A DNA stretch of 64,000 bases from Endomicrobium sp. (GCA_031289585.1 JAITPF010000037.1:62001-126000), one strand, 5' to 3'; positions 18,391 through 27,538 are shown, counted from the stretch's first letter. The notes: generated by a model from the sequence alone, not told the origin. A program made the numbers and translations.

Positions 18391-18748
18391 TTTATTAGGC
18401 AATTTAAATAGAATCGTTATAAGTTATATATATCCAAAATCAGAACAATGCCTATACCGGGTGGATTTTATACATTATTTGCATCCCTTTTTGCTTCCTT
18501 TAATTTCTTCACACTTTACTTTAACTTTGTCCCATTTCTGTTTTAACTTGGTTGGCATTTATAAAGATACAGTTTCCTGCAGATTGCGGGAATAACAGCG
18601 AAAATTGCTATAATCTTTAAAAATCGCAGAGAAAATATTGCTGTTGATACTACTTGCTCCGCCAGGCTTTTTTTCAGCATAGGATAATTTAGAAATCAAT
18701 TATTTCTCTCTCTATTGTCTCTTAAGCACATCTCAATATGCTGTAAAA
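18391..18748. other. Gene-free stretch, right end of the tRNA-Ser island
   Basis: Nothing protein-coding is convincing here. The segment holds AT-rich DNA and, at 18657-18666, the short copy of the tRNA-Ser 3' end described separately. Confidence 0.5.
18657..18666. other. Candidate attachment-site repeat matching the tRNA-Ser 3' end
   Basis: CTCCGCCAGG is identical to 11928-11937, the acceptor 3' end plus CCA and two following bases of tRNA-Ser. Both copies are followed by a T-rich run. The two copies bracket exactly the accessory genes, as an att direct repeat would. Ten bases is short and no integrase remains. Confidence 0.4.
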
Positions 18749-18776
18749 TTGACTTACAAATTCAAAAAATTATAAA
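18749..18776 (+). promoter_or_regulatory. Promoter for the DUF4912 gene
   Basis: TTGACT (18749-18754), a 16-nt spacer and TATAAA (18771-18776) lie 40 nt before the ATG at 18817, which has its own AAAGGGA ribosome site. Confidence 0.5.
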
Positions 18777-18816
18777 ATTCAGTTAATTTTAATATGTTTT
18801 TGAAAGGGAACTTTAA

Positions 18817-19395
18817 ATGACTACTGCGAATGCGAGCGAATACTTGGACTATAAAACATCGGGGAAAAATAAGTTCGTCGCAGTTAATAAGTCTGGATTA
18901 CCTGAAACATATAACGAGACAAAAGTTGTTATACTTCCAAGAGATCCTGTTTGGATATATGCTTATTGGGAGATTTCAAGCGAGACAACCAAAAAACTTT
19001 TAAAACAATACAATGAAAATCTTGATACTTTACCTGTGATTGTAAGAGTTTATGATATTACCGATATAAATTTTAATGGTAGGAATGCACACAGATATTT
19101 TGATATAAAAGTAAACCGAAATGCTTTAAGCTGGTATATAAATGTAGGCGAATATAATCGTTCTTGGTGTATAGATATAGGATATATTCTTAAAAGTGGC
19201 GATTATATAATTGTTGCGAGATCAAATTCAATGATAATGCCCAAATATGGTGTGTCTGACATTATAGATGAAAATTGGGCTTTAATGAAGTTGGAATTTG
19301 AAAAATTTCTTAAAATATCTAATACAGGGCAAACAGGCAAGAGTTCTTACGATATAGCAAGGTTTATAATAAAGCAAGAAGAAATTTTTAAGTAG
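18817..19395 (+). CDS. DUF4912 domain-containing protein
   Basis: The 192-aa cytoplasmic protein has the DUF4912 core (VVILPRDPVWIYAYWEIS, then IVRVYDITDI, RSWCIDIGY, IIVARSNSM). The fold resembles carbohydrate-binding or Ig-like modules and the function is unknown. It directly precedes a GH57 branching-enzyme-type gene, a pairing that suggests a role in glycogen or glucan metabolism; this is inference from context. Confidence 0.85.
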   Translation: MTTANASEYLDYKTSGKNKFVAVNKSGLPETYNETKVVILPRDPVWIYAYWEISSETTKKLLKQYNENLDTLPVIVRVYDITDINFNGRNAHRYFDIKVNRNALSWYINVGEYNRSWCIDIGYILKSGDYIIVARSNSMIMPKYGVSDIIDENWALMKLEFEKFLKISNTGQTGKSSYDIARFIIKQEEIFK

Positions 19396-19540
19396 TTCAA
19401 ACATATTTTTAAAAACAAGTACTCATAAATATTCTATTTTTTCTTGACGTAGAAGAATATCTTTCATTTGTTTACCACAACAACAATGTCTAAACTTTGG
19501 AATAACAAAATAAAGTAAAAATAATTTTTTGAGGTTACTA

Positions 19541-21124
19541 ATGGATCCTACAGGTTACTGGTGTTTGCAGCTGCATGCTCATTTACCGTATGTAAGACAT
19601 CCTAAATATCCTGACTTTTTAGAAGAAGATTGGCTCTATGAAGCTATTTCTGAAACATATCTTCCTCTGTTATTGGTGTTTGAGAAATTTGTGGAAGATG
19701 GTGTTGATTTTAAAATTACAATGACTATAAGTCCTTCACTTGCAAATATGCTTGCGGATCCTCTTTTGCAGTCAAGATATTACAAAAAATTAAACAAACA
19801 TATAGAATTTGCGCAAAAAGAAATTTACAGAACAAAAAATGTTCCGGAGTTTGAACCTATTGCACAAATGTACTACAAACGTTTTCAAGAATGCAAGAAA
19901 TTGTGGAAAAAATATAACGGTAATATTCTAACAGGTTTTAAAAATTTGCAGGATGTAGGAAAACTTGAAATTATTACTTGCTGCGCGACACACGGATTTT
20001 TACCTTTGATGAATAATGAAAAAGCACAAAGAGCTCAGATAAAAGTTGCTTGTGACGATTATAAAAGACATTTCGGTGTAAGCCCTCGTGGTATATGGAT
20101 TGCAGAGTGCGCTTATTATCCTGGAATAGATAAAATTTTAAAAGGAGAAAATTTAAAGTTTTTCTTTGTCGAAGCGCATAGCCTTTTGTATGGGATACCG
20201 CGTCCAAAATATGGTGTTTTTGCGCCAATTTATTGTCCAAATGGTATTGCCGCTTTTGCAAGAGATATGGAAACTGCTCATCAGGTTTGGAGTGCAGAAA
20301 CTGGGTACCCAGGAGATCCTAATTACAGAGAATTTTACAGAGATTTAGGTTACGATTTAGAATATGAGTATGTAAAACCATATCTGCATTCTGATGGAAT
20401 AAGAAGAAATGTTGGAGTAAAGTATCATAGAATAACCGGCAAGGTACCTTTAGGCTATAAGCAGCCTTATGTGCCGCAATGTGCGCAAAATAAAGCAGCA
20501 GAACACGCTGGAAATTTTTTGTTTAACAGAACAACGCAGGTTGAATATTTATCTGAAGCTTTAAGCAAGCCACCTCTTGTGGTATCGATGTATGACGCTG
20601 AACTTTTTGGGCATTGGTGGTTTGAAGGACCAGACTTTATAAATTATCTGTTTAGGAAGATGCATTATGATCAAAATATCATCAAACCTATAACACCTAT
20701 AGAATATCTTAATAAATTCCCAGTTAATCAGATTGTAGAGCCAGCTGCTTCGTCTTGGGGTAACAAAGGTTATTATGAGGTTTGGCTTAATCAATCAAAC
20801 GATTATATTTATAGACATCTACATAAAGCTGCAGAGAGAATGATTGAACTTGCAAATAAATTCCCAAACGCTGATGGGGTTTTAGAAAGAGCGTTGAATC
20901 AATCTGCAAGAGAACTTTTACTTGCGCAGTCGTCAGATTGGGCTTTTATTATGACGACTGATACAATGGTAGAGTACGCTGAAAAACGTACAAAAGATCA
21001 TTTGGTTAATTTCACAAATCTTTATTCTCAAATAAATGATAATTCGATAGATGAACCTTATTTAAGTTGTTTAGAAACTAAAAATAATATTTTTCAAGGA
21101 ATAAATTATAAGGCATACTTGTAA
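19541..21124 (+). CDS. GH57 family glucan branching enzyme-like protein
   Basis: The 527-aa protein matches the AmyC/TT1467-type GH57 enzymes (1,4-alpha-glucan branching). The N-terminus is CLQLHAHLPYVRHP. The nucleophile Glu lies in GIWIAECAYYPG and the acid/base Asp in VSMYDAELFGHWWFEGP. A DUF1957-type helical C-terminal domain ends with LLLAQSSDWAFIM. ATG 19541 is chosen over the track's TTG 19529 because GAGG sits 7 nt before it. It lies in an apparent operon with the HD-GYP and rsmI genes. Confidence 0.88.
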   Translation: MDPTGYWCLQLHAHLPYVRHPKYPDFLEEDWLYEAISETYLPLLLVFEKFVEDGVDFKITMTISPSLANMLADPLLQSRYYKKLNKHIEFAQKEIYRTKNVPEFEPIAQMYYKRFQECKKLWKKYNGNILTGFKNLQDVGKLEIITCCATHGFLPLMNNEKAQRAQIKVACDDYKRHFGVSPRGIWIAECAYYPGIDKILKGENLKFFFVEAHSLLYGIPRPKYGVFAPIYCPNGIAAFARDMETAHQVWSAETGYPGDPNYREFYRDLGYDLEYEYVKPYLHSDGIRRNVGVKYHRITGKVPLGYKQPYVPQCAQNKAAEHAGNFLFNRTTQVEYLSEALSKPPLVVSMYDAELFGHWWFEGPDFINYLFRKMHYDQNIIKPITPIEYLNKFPVNQIVEPAASSWGNKGYYEVWLNQSNDYIYRHLHKAAERMIELANKFPNADGVLERALNQSARELLLAQSSDWAFIMTTDTMVEYAEKRTKDHLVNFTNLYSQINDNSIDEPYLSCLETKNNIFQGINYKAYL

Positions 21125-21877
21125 ATGATACATTACAGTATCTACATTATTTTAGCAGCAGTTGTTTCGGTGCTTATTTTATTGGTACTTGTAGTGTGGC
21201 ATAAAAAACAATTGCTTCAAAAAGAAATTGAAAATTTTGAAAAAAAAGATTTAAAATTTCTTATGATTTTTGCAGATAGATCTGCAATAACTCTTGAAAA
21301 TATAGAACTCTATCACAATCTTCACGATTTTTATTTTGAAATTGTACAGACTTTGGCAAGAGTTATAGATGCAAAAGATTCTTACATTTCAAGTCATGCT
21401 GGAAGAGCAAGGCGTTATGCAAAACTTATAGCCAAAAAAATGGGGCTTGCAGCTGAAATAGTAAAACAAATAGAATATGCGGCTTTGATGCACGATATAG
21501 GTAAGATAGGTATAGCAGAACATATTTTGAAAAAAGCTAGTAAGCTAACTGAACAAGAAATGGATGTAATGAAAATGCATACTATAATGGGATATAATAT
21601 AATTGCTCCGATAACTTTTTTATCTTGTGTGGCACCAATGGTGTTATATCATCAAGAATGGTACAATGGGGATGGCTATCCTGAAGGTTTGTCAGGTGAA
21701 GAAATACCTTTAGGTGCAAGAATAGTCGCAGTTATTGACTCTTACGATGCTATGACTTCGGATAGACCGTATAGAAAAGCACTGAGTAAAGAAATTGCTG
21801 TTTCAGAGCTTATGCGTGGTGCCGGAACACAATTTGATCCAAATGTTGTAGATGTTTTCACACGGATATTAGAATGA
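21125..21877 (+). CDS. Membrane-anchored HD-GYP-type phosphohydrolase
   Basis: The 250-aa protein has one N-terminal membrane helix (residues 4-25), a short linker resembling the end of a GAF domain (FADRSAITLENIELY), and an HD-GYP domain (SHAGRARRYA, ALMHDIGKIGI, YHQEWYNGDGYP, IPLGARIVAVIDSYDAMTSD, RPYRKAL). It probably hydrolyses cyclic-di-GMP or a related dinucleotide. The usual HHE before the GYP motif reads YHQE. The start codon directly follows the GH57 stop, and the 3' end overlaps rsmI by 4 bases. Confidence 0.85.
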   Translation: MIHYSIYIILAAVVSVLILLVLVVWHKKQLLQKEIENFEKKDLKFLMIFADRSAITLENIELYHNLHDFYFEIVQTLARVIDAKDSYISSHAGRARRYAKLIAKKMGLAAEIVKQIEYAALMHDIGKIGIAEHILKKASKLTEQEMDVMKMHTIMGYNIIAPITFLSCVAPMVLYHQEWYNGDGYPEGLSGEEIPLGARIVAVIDSYDAMTSDRPYRKALSKEIAVSELMRGAGTQFDPNVVDVFTRILE

Positions 21878-22548
21878 GTGGTATTTTATATGTAGTCCCG
21901 ACTCCGATAGGAAATCTTGAAGATATAACTTTAAGAGCTTTAAGAACGCTCAAAGAGTGTGATTTAATTGTCTGTGAAGATACAAGACAGAGCTTAAAAC
22001 TTTTATCACATTTTGAGATTTCAAAACCTTTGATAAGTTTTTATTCTTATAACGAACATTATAGACTTGGGTACATACTCGATAAGTTGTTAGATGGAAA
22101 AAAAGTTTCTCTTATTTCAGATGCAGGAATGCCGGGTATTTCAGATCCAGGATATATTTTAATTAAAGAAGTAATAGAAAAGGGTATAAACATTGAAGTT
22201 TTACCTGGAGCAAGTGCAGTAATTACTGCACTAGTAGGTTCTGGTTTGCCGACGGACGGTTTTATTTTCTGTGGTTTTTTAAAAAGAAAATCTGGTAAAA
22301 TAAAAAAAGAACTTTCTGAGTTTTTGAATTTAAAAAAGACAATTGTTTTTTATGAGTCTCCACATAGAATATTAAAAACTATAGAAATATGTATAGAAGT
22401 GTTTGGTGAAAATGCCAAAGTTTGTCTTGCAAGAGAGATTACAAAAAAGTTTGAAGAGTTTATAAGAGGATCAAGCAGAGAAGTTTTAGAAAATATCAAA
22501 AACAGACAAAGTTTGCGTGGTGAATTTGTGGTTTTGATACACCCTTAG
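21874..22548 (+). CDS. rsmI: 16S rRNA (cytidine1402-2'-O)-methyltransferase
   Basis: This 224-aa SAM-dependent tetrapyrrole-methylase-fold enzyme 2'-O-methylates C1402 in the ribosomal P site. Signatures are VVPTPIGNLEDITLRALRTL, CEDTRQSLKLLSHF, LISDAGMPGISDPGY and LPGASAVITAL. It is slightly short compared with E. coli RsmI (286 aa) because the extra C-terminal domain is absent. It overlaps the HD-GYP gene (ATGA). Confidence 0.95.
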   Translation: MSGILYVVPTPIGNLEDITLRALRTLKECDLIVCEDTRQSLKLLSHFEISKPLISFYSYNEHYRLGYILDKLLDGKKVSLISDAGMPGISDPGYILIKEVIEKGINIEVLPGASAVITALVGSGLPTDGFIFCGFLKRKSGKIKKELSEFLNLKKTIVFYESPHRILKTIEICIEVFGENAKVCLAREITKKFEEFIRGSSREVLENIKNRQSLRGEFVVLIHP

Positions 22549-23042
22549 ATCGTCTCGCAATCAATCAGGATTTTATGACTTTGTCATTCTCGCCATCAAT
22601 TAAGACATTTGAGGATAAACTTCAGCGGGAGTTCAAGTTGTTATTTTTCTAAAACAACGTGGTAATCTATTCTTATGGTTTCATCTGTTAATTTATTTGC
22701 AATTGTTACTTAAAAAAGAGATATAATTATAGTATAAAAAGAAAGTTAAAGGAAGAATGTCTTGCAATATGGAGAAAAGCCCGAGGTCATAAAGGAGTCC
22801 AATAACAAAAGAATCGTAAGCTTAATGTGTTGAAGATACCTAACAGAAGGGTTAGGGAATGGAAACAATAGTTCGCGATGACAGACAAGATCAAAAGAAG
22901 AAAGATTGCCACGAAAAAAATCGTTAAAAGAAAAGATTGTTACGTTGCTTTTGCCTTGCAATGGCGGACAAGACAAAAATAGAGATAGTAAGTAAGAACG
23001 ACAGATGATATATGGTAATTACGAAAATAGAAAGAGGTTTTT
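22549..23042. repeat. Repeat island with a small coding-like fragment
   Basis: The sequence includes diverged units of the dispersed repeats (tcaattaagacatttgagga at about 22600, cgatgacagacaagatcaaa at about 22876). A frame from 22743 to 22871 reads CLAIWRKARGHKGVQ, a TAA at 22803, then RKLNVLKIPNRRVREWKQ, which looks like a decayed basic protein of unknown family. Confidence 0.5.
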
Positions 23043-24809
23043 ATGAAGAGAAGTAGTTATTGCGGTGATGTTAGAGAAAACTGTATATGCAAAGAGATTG
23101 TTGTATGTGGTTGGGTTCATTCACGCAGAGATCATGGCGGCGTAATTTTTATTGATTTAAGAGATAGAGAAGGCATTTTGCAGATTGTTTTTCAACCTGA
23201 AAACAAAGAAATATTTAAAATAGCAGAAAATTTGCGCAGTGAATACGTAATTGCTGTTAAAGGTTTGGTTAGAAGCAGACCAGAAGGAACAATAAATCCT
23301 AATATGCTTACAGGTACTGTTGAACTTGTAGTTGCGGAACTTAAAGTATTGAATACTTCACCCGGACTTCCTTTTGAAATTTCAGATTATGTTGAAACTT
23401 CAGAAGAATTAAGATTGAGATATAGATATTTGGATTTGCGTCGTCCAAATTTCCAAAAGAATTTTATAATGCGTCACAAAATTTCAAGAGAGATAAGAAA
23501 TTTTTTAAATGAAGAGGGATTTTTGGAAATTGAAACTCCATTTTTAACGAAATCTACTCCAGAGGGAGCTAGAGACTTTTTAGTGCCGTCAAGACTTCAT
23601 CATGGAAGTTTTTTTGCGTTGCCCCAGTCTCCACAGCTTTTTAAGCAGATTCTGATGGTTGCAGGTTTTGATAAATATTATCAAGTTGCAAGATGTTTTA
23701 GAGATGAAGATCTACGTGCAGATAGACAGCTTGAATTTACACAGGTTGATATTGAGATGTCGTTTATAGAAGAAGAAGACGTAATGGATGTTGTTGAAAG
23801 AATGCTTGCAAGAGTTTTCAAAGCGGTGTTGGATATTAATATTAAAACGCCTTTTGAAAGAATTTCTTATGAAAATACAATGTTGAAATATGGCTCAGAT
23901 AAACCTGATACAAGGTTTGAAATGGAAATAAAAGATTTTTCTCAGGAACTTAAAAACAGCGGATTTGGCGTATTTTCATCAGTACTATCAAAAGGTGGAA
24001 TTATAAGAGGTTTATGTATCCCAAAAGGTGCAAGTTTTACCCGTTCTGAAATTGATGGGCTTACTAAGTTTGTTGGTGAATATGGAGCTAAAGGTTTAGC
24101 ATGGATAAAAATTACAGATACCGGTGCGGAATCTAATATAGTAAAGTATTTTAAGGAAGAAGAAATAGAGATAATTCTTTCTAAACTTAATGCTAAATCT
24201 GGGGACTTGGTTGTTTTTCTTGCAGATGAAGAGAAAATAGTTGTTCAAGGGTTAGGTGCATTAAGACTTAAAATTGGCAAAGACTTTGGACTTATAGATA
24301 AAAATAAATTTAATTTTTTGTGGGTTGTTGATTTTCCTCTTATGGAATGGAATAAAGAAGAGCAGAGATGGCAAGCATTGCATCATCCTTTTACTTCGCC
24401 TCAAGACGAAAAAATTCTTACTAAAGAAAATGCATATACTGCAAAAGCAAAAGCGTATGACGTTGTTTTAAACGGTATAGAGCTTGGCGGTGGTTCCATA
24501 AGAATACACAGCAGTGATGTTCAGAAAAAGATTTTTGATATCTTAAATATTTCCGATGAGTCTGCAAAAGAAAAATTTGGATTTTTGCTTGATGCTCTGT
24601 CTTATGGTGCTCCTCCACATGGTGGTATAGCATTGGGTTTTGATAGGCTGTGTGCCTTACTTGCAGGAGAGGATTCAATAAGAGAAGTCATAGCTTTTCC
24701 AAAAACACAGAAGACTGTTGATCCACTTTCAAACGCCCCCGCTCCAGTGAGCGATAAGCAACTAAAAGAGCTGGGTGTACGTATAGCAATTAAGCAGGCT
24801 AAAGACTAG
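23043..24809 (+). CDS. aspS: Aspartyl-tRNA synthetase
   Basis: The 588-aa bacterial-type class II synthetase has an anticodon-binding OB fold (GWVHSRRDHGGVIFIDLRDR), motif 2 (QVARCFRDEDLRADRQLEFT), a GAD insertion at about residues 290-400, and motif 3 (GIALGFDRLCALLAGEDSIR). The length is normal. Its UAG stop (24807-24809) is provided by the first bases of a MITE-like repeat. The discriminating or non-discriminating type cannot be settled by eye. Confidence 0.97.
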   Translation: MKRSSYCGDVRENCICKEIVVCGWVHSRRDHGGVIFIDLRDREGILQIVFQPENKEIFKIAENLRSEYVIAVKGLVRSRPEGTINPNMLTGTVELVVAELKVLNTSPGLPFEISDYVETSEELRLRYRYLDLRRPNFQKNFIMRHKISREIRNFLNEEGFLEIETPFLTKSTPEGARDFLVPSRLHHGSFFALPQSPQLFKQILMVAGFDKYYQVARCFRDEDLRADRQLEFTQVDIEMSFIEEEDVMDVVERMLARVFKAVLDINIKTPFERISYENTMLKYGSDKPDTRFEMEIKDFSQELKNSGFGVFSSVLSKGGIIRGLCIPKGASFTRSEIDGLTKFVGEYGAKGLAWIKITDTGAESNIVKYFKEEEIEIILSKLNAKSGDLVVFLADEEKIVVQGLGALRLKIGKDFGLIDKNKFNFLWVVDFPLMEWNKEEQRWQALHHPFTSPQDEKILTKENAYTAKAKAYDVVLNGIELGGGSIRIHSSDVQKKIFDILNISDESAKEKFGFLLDALSYGAPPHGGIALGFDRLCALLAGEDSIREVIAFPKTQKTVDPLSNAPAPVSDKQLKELGVRIAIKQAKD

Positions 24810-24844
24810 AGTCTGTTTATCCTATTAGTGTAAATAGATTCTAT
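24806..24844. repeat. Short TA-flanked inverted repeat (minimal MITE copy)
   Basis: CTAGAGTCTGTTTA (24806-24819) and TAAATAGATTCTA (24831-24843) form the two ends of the repeat family around an 11-nt centre (tcctattagtg). It starts within the aspS stop codon. Confidence 0.65.
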
Positions 24845-24850
24845 TTTTAG

Positions 24851-25440
24851 TTGTTGTTTTATAAGTGTCGTCATTTGCGAGTATGCTGGAGTCCACGTTT
24901 TTCGTTGTCATTGTGCAGTGCCGAAGGCAGCGAGAGTAAGGATAAAGTCTCGACGAAGTAATCTGTTTTGTTAATTTTCGTTGTCATTGCAAACCGGCAA
25001 AGTCATCGAAACAATTATTTTTCGTCGTTATTGCGGAGCCCGAAGGGCTGGGGTAATCTTTTTTTAACGACGTAAATGCTTCGGTCTTTCAGAGCTTGTA
25101 AACAAACATGATCAAAAACATATCGTGTCATACTCGTGACAACGGGAATCCAAGTTGTCGTAAAATATTAGTTAATGTGGATTCCCGCTTTCGCGGGAAT
25201 GACACAGCAAAAAGTCTTAAAATGGATTCCCGCTGGAGTTTACCCTCGAGTGTCTTTTATCGGGGCGGGAATGACACCTTTGGTAAAGCTTGCAACTTTG
25301 TTGCCAATTTTGTTGATGATAGACAAGGCAAAAACATCAGTGTCGTCATTGCAAGGAGGGACAAAGTCCCAACGAAGCAATCTATGTAGTTAAAGAACAG
25401 ATTGCCACGTTAAACTGTGTTAATCCGCGGCGGTAGATTC
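24851..25440. repeat. Intergenic mosaic of dispersed palindromic repeats
   Basis: There is no gene. Units shared with other islands include gtcattgcaaggagggacaa with its continuation (25345-25382), ggattcccgctttcgcggga (about 25180-25200), the long unit from aatccaagttgtcgtaaaat to ggattcccgc (about 25145-25190), and cctcgagtgtcttttatcgg (about 25244). Called ORFs here (25108, 25175) are repeat translations. Confidence 0.8.
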
Positions 25441-25485
25441 AAATATTTGATTTGGCATCTGTAGTGTTTTTTAAAGAGTGTAAAA

Positions 25486-26949
25486 ATGAATAAATTTCTC
25501 GTAAAATTAAGATTTTGGGTAAGAGGCATTCTTCTTGGAATTGCAAGGAAACTTAAAGAAGAACGTCTTCAAGGACCTATTATAAGAGAATCCAAAAGTT
25601 TGTTTTCAAAAGAAATTAAAATCCCTGTTCCTGTTTCATTAATCTTTACCGTTATTATAACCTATTGGATGTTTGTTATAGGTCTTGGAGTAAATTATAA
25701 AACTATGCTTGCTACCGCTATTTTTACAGGGGCAAGTTTAGTTTTCTTTATTACCCAGACGCAAAGCAAAGAAAAAGCAATATTAAAAGATAATGATGCA
25801 GTTGTTTTAATGTGTTTACTTTTTATAATTGCAATGCTAATGTTTCAGATTTCAAAAGAATATATTTCAGCTTTTGTATCTCCTGTTCCTGCATTTGCTC
25901 TTATGGCAGCAATGCTTTTATCTTTGAGAATTGGGATTCTGTATACGGTAATCTTGAGCTTGTTTACAGCTTTTTTAAATGATATGAGGCTTGATATTTT
26001 TCTTGTAATGTTTTGCGGTGGTGTTGTAGCTGTAACAAATGTGCAAAACATACTAAGAAGAGCAGATTTTATAAACACAGGTATTAAAATTGCAGTTACA
26101 AATGTAGCAATAATATTGATGTTTTATTTTTTTAATAGTTATGATATTTCGCAATTTAAATATAATCTTTTTTATGGATTACTAAATGGCGCATTTGCAG
26201 TTATTATTATTCTTGTTTTTATACCTTTATTTGAGAAGGTATTTTCTAGGACAACAAATATCAAATTGATTGAACTATCTGATTTTAATAATCCTTTACT
26301 TAAAAGGCTTATGCTTGAGGCTCCTGGTACATATCATCATTCAATTATGGCGGCAGACATTGCTGAACAAGCAGCTAACATTATAAAAGATAATTCTCTT
26401 CTTGCGAGAGTGGGCGCTTATTATCACGATATAGGTAAACTCAATAATCCTAGATATTTTATAGAAAATCAGGTTTCTGGATGTAATCCGCACGATGAGT
26501 TAACTCCTGCAATGTCGAAGTTGATTTTAGTTTCGCACGTTAAGGATGGCATTGCTTTGGCAAAAGAATGTAATCTCGATAACGAAATTATTAGTATTAT
26601 TGAACAGCATCATGGAACAACAACTATGCATGCTTTTTATCACAAGGCTTTGCAAGCAGGATATGACATAGATATGGAAAATTTCAGATATCCGGGAACA
26701 AAACCTACTACAAAAATTGCTGCAATAATAATGTTGGCAGATTCTTCTGAAGCTGCATGCCGCAGTATTGAAGAACCGACTGCGGTGAGGATAAAAGATA
26801 CAGTTGAAAAGGTTATAAATAATAAATTTATTGATGGGCAGTTTTCAGACTGTCCTCTTACTTTGAAAGATTTAGAAGCTATAAGAGACAGCATAATTTC
26901 AACTTTAGTAGGGATTTATCATGCAAGGATTGAATATAAGGAAACATAA
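25486..26949 (+). CDS. 7TM-HD family membrane phosphohydrolase (PgpH/YqfF-like)
   Basis: The 487-aa protein has a hydrophobic region with about seven membrane helices (residues 50-270) followed by a cytoplasmic HD domain (APGTYHHSIMAADIAEQA, ARVGAYYHDIGKLNNPRYF, EQHHGTTTMHAFYHKAL, MLADSSEAACRS). Listeria PgpH-type members hydrolyse cyclic-di-AMP, so that is the likely substrate. The large extracytoplasmic 7TMR-HDED part of the family is missing, which makes this a short version. It is followed by ybeY, a conserved neighbourhood. Confidence 0.88.
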   Translation: MNKFLVKLRFWVRGILLGIARKLKEERLQGPIIRESKSLFSKEIKIPVPVSLIFTVIITYWMFVIGLGVNYKTMLATAIFTGASLVFFITQTQSKEKAILKDNDAVVLMCLLFIIAMLMFQISKEYISAFVSPVPAFALMAAMLLSLRIGILYTVILSLFTAFLNDMRLDIFLVMFCGGVVAVTNVQNILRRADFINTGIKIAVTNVAIILMFYFFNSYDISQFKYNLFYGLLNGAFAVIIILVFIPLFEKVFSRTTNIKLIELSDFNNPLLKRLMLEAPGTYHHSIMAADIAEQAANIIKDNSLLARVGAYYHDIGKLNNPRYFIENQVSGCNPHDELTPAMSKLILVSHVKDGIALAKECNLDNEIISIIEQHHGTTTMHAFYHKALQAGYDIDMENFRYPGTKPTTKIAAIIMLADSSEAACRSIEEPTAVRIKDTVEKVINNKFIDGQFSDCPLTLKDLEAIRDSIISTLVGIYHARIEYKET

Positions 26950-27538
26950 AAATAGCGAAAATTTACAGAGAATCTATAGTTGTAAAACATCAGGATTGAT
27001 ACGAAAGTCACGAAAAAACTGTAATTTTTTCTCGCTACCTTCGGCAGTGCGCAATGACGGACAAGACCAAAAGAATGGATTATCACATAAGAAAAAAAAG
27101 TACTTAACAGATAATTGTTATGGTACACTAAACATAAATTTTGTCAATTTCCCAAAACAATATATAGTGTTGCTTAAGGAAGCTGTTGCAACTACTTTAA
27201 AATCTGAAAGAGTAAAAAAGTGCCAAATAAATTTTATAATGATAAGTGACGAAGAAATAAAGAAGTTAAACATAAAGTACAGAAAAGTAAGACGCATAAC
27301 TGACGTTATATCTTTTTTGATAGTTCCAGAATTTTTTATGGGTGACATTTACATTTCAGAAAAACGTTCACAAAAACAAGCAAAAAAATATGGCAACACT
27401 TGGCAGCAAGAGCTTGCATATTTGGTAATTCACGGAGTACTCCATCTTTGCGGATATATTGACTATGATGCCGTAAATAAAGCAAAAATGTTTGCCAAAC
27501 AGGATAAGATATTTCAATGTTTGTTTTCTCAGGATTAA
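26921..27538 (+). CDS. ybeY: Endoribonuclease YbeY with a repeat-derived N-terminal extension
   Basis: The C-terminal 130 residues are YbeY (INFIMISDEEIKKLN, RITDVISFLIVPEFFMGDIY, ELAYLVIHGVLHLCGY), the RNase for 16S rRNA 3' maturation. The only ATG in frame is 26921, inside the pgpH-like gene, and translation from it runs through about 65 extra residues. Part of these (FFSLPSAVRNDGQ) is encoded by the dispersed repeat. A GTG at about 27047 is an alternative start. The third metal ligand of the H-x3-H-x5-H motif is Asp here (HGVLHLCGYID). The gene may be functional but is unusual on both counts. Confidence 0.8.
   Translation: MQGLNIRKHKNSENLQRIYSCKTSGLIRKSRKNCNFFSLPSAVRNDGQDQKNGLSHKKKKYLTDNCYGTLNINFVNFPKQYIVLLKEAVATTLKSERVKKCQINFIMISDEEIKKLNIKYRKVRRITDVISFLIVPEFFMGDIYISEKRSQKQAKKYGNTWQQELAYLVIHGVLHLCGYIDYDAVNKAKMFAKQDKIFQCLFSQD
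26990..27075. repeat. Dispersed repeat inside the 5' end of ybeY
   Basis: ctcgctaccttcggcagtgc with gcaatgacggacaag, and nearby bases, match units of the intergenic islands (for example ggctgcctttggcagtgcac at 30768). Here the repeat is in frame with, and upstream of, the YbeY domain. Confidence 0.6.

Noticed and set aside
18320-18595. 91-aa ORF in the tRNA-Ser island
   Set aside because: It begins in transposase debris and continues into non-coding sequence.
25108-25393. Two overlapping ORFs after aspS
   Set aside because: Repeat-derived (VDSRFRGNDTAKS-type peptides), overlapping in two frames, with no sign of selection.
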